A stretch of DNA of 39,111 nt, from contig DATGUN010000064.1 of NCBI GenBank assembly GCA_035301285.1, forward strand, positions 1-39,111, given 5' to 3'. This stretch comes from DATGUN01 sp035301285 (GTDB lineage Bacteria > Bacillota > Bacilli > Bacillales > Amphibacillaceae). A program made the position numbers and the translations under genes. The stretch's first letter is position 1, and each line of letters opens with the position of its first letter. The notes beneath the pieces were generated by a model. That model saw nothing but the letters and a program-made list of their open reading frames with translations. It did not search any database and had not been told where the DNA came from. Below, piece after piece: positions 33,210 through 39,111 of this stretch.

Positions 33210-33994
33210 ACATGGTCACGGATAAATCAGTGGGGGTGCTGTATTTGATACAAGTTGGCAGTGTTCAGGCACTTTACCGGCATCCGGTAAAATCATTTCA
33301 AGGTGAGCGGCTTGATGAAAGTCTTGTGGAAACATACGGTTTGAGAGGGGACAGAAGTCATGCATTCATCAATCATGACCGTTTTGGCAGGCATCTGAGT
33401 GCCAAACGGATTCCTTATCTGCTTAGTTACCAGGCCGAATTTACGGAAAGCGTGGAGGATAATGATTTTCCGGGAATTCAAATCACATCCCCACAAGGAG
33501 AGCTTTTTAAGTGGGACGAGGCTATTTTAAAGCATATGACGGATCGGTTTGGTTTGAATATATCGATGGAAACCTATCCAATGAATCACCATGGCCAAAC
33601 AGCTGTTGATGAAGCCAATTTATTGATAACGACGGATGCTTCTTTAGCAGCCCTCGCAGATTTACTGGGTGAACCCGTTGATATGCGTCGGTTCCGACCG
33701 AATATTGTCCTCCGTCTTGATAGTGGAAAACCGTTTGAAGAGGTTGATTGGATCGGACGGATACTTCGCATAGCGGACGTTGAGCTGGAAGTCTATAAAC
33801 AATGTCAACGCTGTATCATGATTGGCGTCGATCCGAAAAATGCCAATGTCGACCTATCCATTTTGCGAGACGTTTCACAGCAATTGGATGCCTTTTTTGG
33901 TGTTTATGCCAAAGTGGTTCAAACAGGAAGCATACAGATCGATGATCCAGTTTGGGATAGAGGGATGGGGCCGCCATCCCATTCATCATCTTAA
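33206..33994 (+). CDS. MOSC domain protein
   Basis: 262 residues from the ATG at 33206. A TTG at 33245 with GGGGGTG upstream gives a protein beginning IQVGSVQALYRHPVKSFQGE, which matches usual MOSC starts better; both are possible. The N-terminal beta-barrel part contains YRHPVKSFQGERL, and the C-terminal MOSC part contains FRPNIVL and the conserved cysteine region KQCQRCIMIGVD. MOSC proteins carry sulfur or molybdenum-cofactor chemistry and reduce N-hydroxylated compounds in some members; the substrate is unassigned. It overlaps the GNAT gene by four bases and ends at a strong terminator. Confidence 0.85.
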   Translation: MNMVTDKSVGVLYLIQVGSVQALYRHPVKSFQGERLDESLVETYGLRGDRSHAFINHDRFGRHLSAKRIPYLLSYQAEFTESVEDNDFPGIQITSPQGELFKWDEAILKHMTDRFGLNISMETYPMNHHGQTAVDEANLLITTDASLAALADLLGEPVDMRRFRPNIVLRLDSGKPFEEVDWIGRILRIADVELEVYKQCQRCIMIGVDPKNANVDLSILRDVSQQLDAFFGVYAKVVQTGSIQIDDPVWDRGMGPPSHSSS

Positions 33995-34036
33995 AAAATG
34001 ACGGATCCCTTCTTGTGCATTTTTCCAGAAAGTGAG

Positions 34037-34073
34037 CGGGACGAGGCAGCTGATCCCGTCCCGGATTTTTTAT
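34037..34073 (+). terminator. Rho-independent terminator of the GNAT-MOSC unit
   Basis: CGGGACG (34037-34043) pairs with CGTCCCG (34057-34063), followed by a T-run. It overlaps the stop of the convergent permease gene and carries the recurring AAAGTGAGCGGG sequence on its left. Confidence 0.8.
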
Positions 34074-35419
34074 TCTAAATCGATTTTGGCGCTCTTTCCT
34101 TTTGCGATGAAGATCAAGGTGACGATAATTCCAATCGTAAGCCAAATGAGCCCCATCAACTGGGTGTGGGTGGAAAAGTTGACCCAGACGAAACCAATGA
34201 TGATGAACCCGATCAATGGCAGTGTGAAGAAATTCCAGTAATCGTTGCTGCCTTTTTTAATGATGAAGTGATAAAACACAGCGATGTTCAATAACAGAAA
34301 TGCGCTGAGTGCCCCGAAGTTAACGAGCGATGCCAGTACATCAATCCCACCGAGGAAGACATATCCCAGAACGATGGAAATCCCCCCAACCAATAATGTG
34401 CTTGTGTACGGCGTTTTGTATTTAGGGTGGACTTTTGCAAGGAACTTCGGCAGTTTTTTGTCTCGTGCCATACTGTATAACACACGTGAAATGGCCGCTT
34501 GGGCGACAAGCGCATCTGCAATCCCCCATGCAAGCGCTGTGGCGATGGCTGTCAGTACACCGAGCCATTTTCCACCAGCTATTTCAGCAGTTTCGTAAAA
34601 CGCTGTGTCGATATCGGCGAATGATTCAAAGTCGGGAACGATCAATGCGGCTACCCATGTTTGGATGATAAACAGGACACCAACTAGTAATAGGGAATAA
34701 ATCATTCCGCGACCGATGGCTTTCGGACCGCCCTTTGACTCCTCTGATAGTGTGGACACCGCATCAAATCCAAGGAAACTCAATACAGCAATTGAAACAG
34801 CTCCAAGTACTAAATTCAAGCTGAAATTATCTGGATTGAATATCGGATCAAAAGAGAATGTTGCACCATTGACACCGGTCGAAACAGCATAAATACCAAT
34901 GGCCAGAAAGACAACGAGTACGATAAGCTCGAAAATCAGGAATATTTTATTGGTTTTTGCTGTCATTTCGATTCCCAAATAGTTAATGATTGTATTGATC
35001 AAAACGAATATTAAAATCCAGACCCATAGCGGAACCCCTGGCAGGATACCGCCAAGAGCGGCGGCACTGACCACATACAGCAGTGTCGGTACAAGCAGGT
35101 AGTCGAGCAATATGAGCCAGCCGGCGATGAATCCGAGGTGTTGGTTCATGCCGTGTCCGACATAAGCATAGACGGAACCAGCAAGCGGGAATTCTTCGGA
35201 CATACGTGCATAGCTGAGCGCGGTAAAAATCATCCCGACCATCCCGATTAAATAGGCGAGGGCAACCATGCCCTGCGCGCCTACCATGACCTCTCCATAT
35301 ACCCCGAAAGGTGCAATTGGCACCATGAAAATCAAACCGTAAATAATAATATCCGCAAAGGATAACCCACGTTTCAGTTCCTGTTTGTACCCAAATTGTT
35401 CAACTGATTTCTTTGACAT
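34070..35419 (-). CDS. APC-superfamily amino acid/amine permease
   Basis: 449 residues with about twelve transmembrane helices. The first helix carries LSFADIIIYGLIFMVPIAPF, typical of the APC entry; FDAVSTLSEESKGGPKAIGR (about 218-237) is the conserved loop after TM6. It should exchange or import amino acids, amines or related compounds. The ATG follows AAGGGGGA. It lies downstream of an acetamidase/formamidase in the same direction, but a hairpin terminator and about 340 bases separate them, so it may be transcribed separately. Substrate unknown. Confidence 0.88.
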   Translation of the reverse strand: MSKKSVEQFGYKQELKRGLSFADIIIYGLIFMVPIAPFGVYGEVMVGAQGMVALAYLIGMVGMIFTALSYARMSEEFPLAGSVYAYVGHGMNQHLGFIAGWLILLDYLLVPTLLYVVSAAALGGILPGVPLWVWILIFVLINTIINYLGIEMTAKTNKIFLIFELIVLVVFLAIGIYAVSTGVNGATFSFDPIFNPDNFSLNLVLGAVSIAVLSFLGFDAVSTLSEESKGGPKAIGRGMIYSLLLVGVLFIIQTWVAALIVPDFESFADIDTAFYETAEIAGGKWLGVLTAIATALAWGIADALVAQAAISRVLYSMARDKKLPKFLAKVHPKYKTPYTSTLLVGGISIVLGYVFLGGIDVLASLVNFGALSAFLLLNIAVFYHFIIKKGSNDYWNFFTLPLIGFIIIGFVWVNFSTHTQLMGLIWLTIGIIVTLIFIAKGKSAKIDLE

Positions 35420-35702
35420 ACATATCCCCCTTAAAAGTCATTATTAAAATATATTGTCGGTGCATCATACGACCATTTTCTTTTTTAGTTTGCAGGAACA
35501 TCGTTGTCAGTGGTATAAAAGTCCATGGACAAAATGTGCTTCAAGTGTATTCGAAATATTCCGTCATAAATGATTCTTCTTTTGGTAAAGGCTGGATATA
35601 TCCCGTTCTATTGGCTGTTGTTTCTATCAAACAAGCAGAGTCGAGCATTTAACATATTTATATGGCAAACGAGGACGCACTATGAGCCCTGATGATAGAA
35701 AT
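35420..35702. other. Intergenic region upstream of the APC permease gene
   Basis: About 280 bases. No ORF with a credible start and no recognised riboswitch or operator. The composition is AT-rich near the permease start (ribosome site AAGGGGGA). Confidence 0.35.
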
Positions 35703-35735
35703 AAAAGATGATCCTTTCAACAAGGGTCATCTTTT
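35703..35735. terminator. Terminator downstream of the acetamidase gene
   Basis: AAAAGATGA pairs with TCATCTTTT, with further CC/GG pairing inside. A- and T-runs sit on both flanks. Confidence 0.75.
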
Positions 35736-35762
35736 CAATCCTATTCGTAACGTTTATCATGC

Positions 35763-36719
35763 TTATCGAAAAATCGAGTTCGGTAAAAAGGCAGATACAA
35801 GCCAATTCGGTGCATCGACGATTTCATTGATTTTTAAGTCGACTGCGACACTGCACAGCATGTAGGCTTCTTTGTCATTCATTTTATATGTGTCGACAAG
35901 GTGTTCAATCATGTAACGAATCGCTTTCTGTGAGGCTTTATAAATATCTTCGCCATAACCTGTGGTGACATAATAGCCACGAGAATCCGCTTCAGGTGTA
36001 GGCGGCCCAGGAATTTCATAGCGCGGTTCCTGAATGGTCTTTCCTTTATGCAACTTGAACCGGATCGTCGTTTCCATCGATGCCTCAATGGCTGTTCCAC
36101 ATACTTCTCCGTCGCCTTGTGCGGCATGTGTGTCCCCGATGGAGAATAAGGCGCCTTCTACCCAGACAGGAAGATAGAGCTTCGTTCCACGAGTCAAGTG
36201 TCGAATGTCCATGTTTCCGCCGTTCTGGCGTGGTGGGACGACACTATGTACGCCTGGCTCGGGAAGCGCCACTCCGACCGTGCCCGGAAAAGGTTTCATA
36301 AACAAGTTGATGCCATCCAAAAATTCTGTAGTATGCTTGCGGGTCAGGTCGAATGTTTTAATGGCTGGCTCGGTAAAATCGTCGGAAAGTAGCCCGAATC
36401 CAGGAATAAGTGCTGTCCAGCCCCAATCGAGTTGTTGGAAATTCACCATTTCCACTTCCAATGTATCGCCTGGTTCAGCCCCTTTTACATAAACAGGACC
36501 CGCTGTTGGGTTCACTTTCGAAAAGTCCAGTTTTTTTACATCCTCAACGGTTGAGTGTTTCGTGAACTGACCTCCGGAAGATTCGGTGATTTCATATGTC
36601 ACTGTTTGCCCGGAGTCTACTTCGGCTATCGGCTTAAGTGAATTGTCCCACCCGATATGACTTTGTTTATTGAAGTCATGAATCGTCATGAAAGGATGAT
36701 TGTGGTGATGAATGCTCAA
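35763..36719 (-). CDS. Acetamidase/formamidase family protein
   Basis: 318 residues from the TTG at 36719, which has GGGAG about 8 bases upstream; a GTG three codons earlier (36728) is possible but too close to that site. Family marks: HIGWDN at the N-terminus, GPVYVKGAEPGDTLEVEM (about 73-90), the conserved GDTHAAQGDGEVCG (about 200-213) with metal-binding residues, and VDLKINEIVD. These cytosolic metal-dependent amidases release ammonia from formamide or acetamide. A strong SigA promoter and a leader hairpin lie upstream. The APC permease follows on the same strand. Confidence 0.88.
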   Translation of the reverse strand: MSIHHHNHPFMTIHDFNKQSHIGWDNSLKPIAEVDSGQTVTYEITESSGGQFTKHSTVEDVKKLDFSKVNPTAGPVYVKGAEPGDTLEVEMVNFQQLDWGWTALIPGFGLLSDDFTEPAIKTFDLTRKHTTEFLDGINLFMKPFPGTVGVALPEPGVHSVVPPRQNGGNMDIRHLTRGTKLYLPVWVEGALFSIGDTHAAQGDGEVCGTAIEASMETTIRFKLHKGKTIQEPRYEIPGPPTPEADSRGYYVTTGYGEDIYKASQKAIRYMIEHLVDTYKMNDKEAYMLCSVAVDLKINEIVDAPNWLVSAFLPNSIFR

Positions 36720-36755
36720 AAACCTCACTCCCTTTTTAATATTCTAAATTTTTAA

Positions 36756-36792
36756 GGTACTGAAGGTATTTATTGAGTGCTTTGACAGTACC
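36756..36792 (-). promoter_or_regulatory. Inverted repeat in the acetamidase leader
   Basis: GGTACTG (36756-36762) and CAGTACC (36786-36792) are perfect inverted repeats between the transcription start and the ribosome site. They could form a leader hairpin or a repressor operator. Its role is not deducible. Confidence 0.4.
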
Positions 36793-36812
36793 CTCTGATA
36801 TATTAATAATCT

Positions 36813-36841
36813 ATTATAGAGCTAAACATGACAGGAGTCAA
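36813..36841 (-). promoter_or_regulatory. SigA promoter of the acetamidase gene
   Basis: On the minus strand: -35 TTGACT (36836-36841), 17 bases, perfect -10 TATAAT (36813-36818). Confidence 0.75.
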
Positions 36842-37032
36842 CCTCATTTTTGTCTCCCATTTTTACCATGAATTGACAGTCGCTATTCCCGGACAAAGAA
36901 TGGGTCTGCCCTTCCGTTCATCTGCACAAAACGGCGGCGAGAACCCCTTATAGAAAGTGAGCGGGCTGGGAGACATGACCCCTTGCCCTGTTAGTGTTAT
37001 GATGTCATAAAGGTGAAAAGGGGAGGATACGC

Positions 37033-38271
37033 TTGAAAGGTTTTCAAGACAGACTTGAAGAATATGCGGAGTTGGCTGTTAAAGTCGCTTTAAATATTCA
37101 AAAGGGGCAAAAGCTATATATCAATGCTGACATTGAGCATGCTTATTTTGTTGAAATTATAGCTAGAAAGGCGTACGAGGTAGGTGCTGTAAAAGTTTAT
37201 ACAGATTTCTTTGATCCATCGATTGAGCGCCTTACATATGAAAAGGCTCCTGAAGAAGGATTGGCAGATTATCCGGATTGGAAAATCAATATGCTGGAAG
37301 AAATGGTTGATGAGGGTGGGGCGCTGTTAAATATTTATGCACCTGACCCGGAATTATTGAAGGATATAGACCCTGAACGGATTGCTCTTAGCCGAAAGGC
37401 AGCAGGAAAGGCTATGAAAGCGAGTCGTTATAAAAACGCCGAAACGAATGGAAGCATATCCTGGTGTGTGCTTTCAGTACCTACTCAAAAGTGGGCGGCA
37501 AAGGTTTTCCCGGAAGTGGATGAAAACAAGCAAGTGGACGCACTTTGGGAACAGATTTTTAATACGACGCGGATTAACTTGAATGATCCAGTCAGTTTGT
37601 GGAAAGACCATTTGCATCTTCTGCAGGAAAAAGCCGATTATTTAAATCGCAAAAAGATTATTACATTGCATTATGAGGGACCAGGGACAAAACTTTCCAT
37701 AGGTCTTGCTGATGACTCTGTTTGGAAAAACACACAATTTAAAACCAAAGATGGCGTTGATTTTCTTCCTAACGTACCGAGCGAAGAGGTATTTACGGTG
37801 CCACATAAGGACAAAGTCAATGGTACCATAGCAGCCACAAAGCCTTTAAATTATGATGGTAACCTCATTGAAAATTTCTCGTTGACTTTCAAACATGGTA
37901 AAGTTGTCGATTTTCAAGCGAAGAAGGGTGAGGATATCCTGAAACATATCATCGAAACGGATGAAGGGACCAAACGTCTTGGTGAAGTTGCTTTGGTGCC
38001 TCACAATTCATTGATCTCCAACTCAGGTGTTCTGTTCTATAATACATTATTTGATGAAAATGCATCATGTCACATCGCCCTGGGAAATGCATTGTTAATG
38101 GGAATAGAGGATGCTGACAGCCTTGCTCATGAAGAATTGATTGGAAAAGGATTTAATGAAAGTATCGACCATATTGACTTGATGGTTGGATCCAGGGATC
38201 TCAATATTGATGGTGAAACGGATGAAGGCGAACGTGTTCCGATTTTTACGAGTGGCAATTGGGCTTTTTAG
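37033..38271 (+). CDS. ampS: M29 family aminopeptidase (AmpS/PepS type)
   Basis: 412 residues, cytosolic, with a TTG start preceded by GGGGAGG. The di-metal ligands of the family are at matching positions: Glu251 (PSEEVFT), Glu318 (RLGEVALV), His347 (SCHIALG), His380 and Asp382 (DHIDLMVGS). The N-terminal domain (1-190) and the ending IFTSGNWAF are as in AmpS/PepS. It trims N-terminal residues of peptides, using Co2+ or Zn2+ in known members. It would complete intracellular peptide breakdown behind the secreted proteases of this window. The gene is monocistronic. Confidence 0.92.
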   Translation: MKGFQDRLEEYAELAVKVALNIQKGQKLYINADIEHAYFVEIIARKAYEVGAVKVYTDFFDPSIERLTYEKAPEEGLADYPDWKINMLEEMVDEGGALLNIYAPDPELLKDIDPERIALSRKAAGKAMKASRYKNAETNGSISWCVLSVPTQKWAAKVFPEVDENKQVDALWEQIFNTTRINLNDPVSLWKDHLHLLQEKADYLNRKKIITLHYEGPGTKLSIGLADDSVWKNTQFKTKDGVDFLPNVPSEEVFTVPHKDKVNGTIAATKPLNYDGNLIENFSLTFKHGKVVDFQAKKGEDILKHIIETDEGTKRLGEVALVPHNSLISNSGVLFYNTLFDENASCHIALGNALLMGIEDADSLAHEELIGKGFNESIDHIDLMVGSRDLNIDGETDEGERVPIFTSGNWAF

Positions 38272-38366
38272 GACGATTCAAAAGGGATCATCTTTTTTGT
38301 GAAATGATTTTTCAAGATTAAAATTATATGTATTAAGTATTCAGCTCATAAGAGGAGGGGTCGTTT

Positions 38367-38912
38367 ATGTTTTCTTTGGAAATTAATGAAGAGGTATCGT
38401 TAAAACTGCTAGAAAAAAAGGATGCTGAGGACTTATTTAACCTGGTGGATGAGTCAAGGAAATATTTGAGAGAATGGCTTCCTTGGGTTGATAACATGGA
38501 GAAAGCAGCAGATTATGATCCAATCATTGAAACATGGTTAAAGCAATTTGCCTCGAATGATGGTTTTCAAACGGGTATTCTATATAAGGGTCAGTTATCA
38601 GGTATGGCTGGATTCCACGAGATTGATTGGGTAAACAAAAAGACAAGTATCGGTTATTGGTTAGGGGAAAGTTTTCAAGGCCTCGGCATTATGACAGGTG
38701 TGGTAAAAAGACTGATTGATGTAGCTTTTAGTGAATATGGATTAAATCGAGTTGAAATACAATGTGGCGTCCAGAATAAAAAAAGTAGAGCCATCCCGGA
38801 GCGGCTTGAATTAGAACAAGAGGGTATCATCAGGGACGCTGAGTACCTGTACAATCATTTCCATGACTGTGTCCTCTATAGCATTCTTTCGAGAGAATGG
38901 CCCAGAAAGTAA
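38367..38912 (+). CDS. GNAT acetyltransferase, RimJ/RimL (YdaF-like)
   Basis: 181 residues. LLEKKDAEDLFNLVDESRKY and LREWLPWVDN are hallmarks of the RimL/YdaF ribosomal-protein-type acetyltransferases. SIGYWLGESFQGLGIMTGVV is the acetyl-CoA segment, and GLNRVEIQCGVQNKKSRAIP is the conserved strand after it. It may acetylate protein N-termini or small amines; the acceptor is unknown. A strong ribosome site (GAGGAGGGG) precedes the ATG. It lies 95 bases after the M29 gene on the same strand, so co-transcription is possible. Confidence 0.88.
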   Translation: MFSLEINEEVSLKLLEKKDAEDLFNLVDESRKYLREWLPWVDNMEKAADYDPIIETWLKQFASNDGFQTGILYKGQLSGMAGFHEIDWVNKKTSIGYWLGESFQGLGIMTGVVKRLIDVAFSEYGLNRVEIQCGVQNKKSRAIPERLELEQEGIIRDAEYLYNHFHDCVLYSILSREWPRK

Positions 38913-39019
38913 TTGCGACGAAGAACCTGACCTCATGTCCCACTTTTCAGCTCAAGTGCATGACTTTGTGATTCCGGGTTAAACTACGGGAAACGGTAAA
39001 ACTTGCGAGGAGGCATATC

Positions 39020-39111
39020 ATGCATAGGAAATGGCTGCTTAAACTGGGTGCCCCGATCATTGCATTGGCACTGCTTGGGGCATGCAGTACAACAGAAAAT
39101 GATGAGGCGCC
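39020..39111 (+). CDS. Lipoprotein N-terminus (3' partial)
   Basis: ATG at 39020 follows GAGGAGG. The visible 30 residues are a lipoprotein signal peptide, MHRKWLLKLGAPIIALALLG followed by ACSTTENDEA, with lipobox LLGAC. The mature part lies outside the window, so the family is unknown. Confidence 0.7.
   Translation, partial: MHRKWLLKLGAPIIALALLGACSTTENDEA

Overview
The window reads as a chromosomal segment of a low-to-medium GC, Gram-positive, spore-former-type Bacillaceae (Bacillota), most likely a halotolerant or halophilic genus. The signs are AGGAGG-type ribosome sites, frequent TTG starts, very acidic secreted proteins, a SipW-TasA pair, PyrR attenuation and several SigB-type promoters. 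No rRNA, tRNA, CRISPR array or prophage was seen. Genus assignment is inference.

Layout. 1-3.3 kb: end of a membrane protein, a HAD phosphatase, an OsmC-like protein, an AhpD-like protein and a SigB-type-promoted SDR. 3.4-3.75 kb: a probable small RNA with its own promoter and terminator, overlapping what looks like the worn 3' end of a type I toxin gene, then a 29-residue membrane peptide. 4-7.8 kb: a CynX/NimT-type transporter, a lipoprotein, and a two-gene unit encoding an Asp-box protein and a membrane protein. 7.9-9.4 kb: uracil permease with a full PyrR leader. 9.5-11.5 kb: pyruvate oxidase with a SigB-type promoter. 11.6-17.5 kb: two large secreted peptidases (S8 and M28) that share one accessory helical domain at opposite ends. 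17.8-19.3 kb: a membrane protein, 51-bp tandem repeats and a YflT-like stress protein. 19.4-22.75 kb: an accessory patch with two group II intron 5' fragments, an internally deleted IS3-family relic, a frame-broken lipoprotein/glutamyl-endopeptidase locus and three small unknown genes. 22.75-24.7 kb: CsbD and a secreted GDSL hydrolase with LysM whose catalytic blocks appear circularly permuted. 25-31 kb: an M20-type amidohydrolase, a thermolysin-like M4 protease divergent from sipW-tasA, and a frameshifted HTH-TPR regulator. 31-39.1 kb: an SDR, GNAT and MOSC proteins, an APC permease downstream of an acetamidase/formamidase, an M29 aminopeptidase, another GNAT and the start of a lipoprotein.

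How the genes fit together. Two themes recur. One is scavenging of organic nitrogen: four extracellular peptidases (S8, M28, M4, V8-like), an intracellular M29 aminopeptidase, an amide hydrolase, a carbamoyl/ureido amidohydrolase, an amino-acid permease and a uracil permease. The other is general stress: four genes typical of the SigB regulon (SDR, pyruvate oxidase, YflT, CsbD) each have a recognisable SigB-like promoter. The M4 protease and the biofilm pair sipW-tasA are divergent, and their promoters carry the same 11-bp element in the same position over the -35 box, which suggests a shared regulator. Two ORFs are broken at A/T homopolymers, and both would be restored by one extra base, so assembly error must be excluded before calling them pseudogenes.
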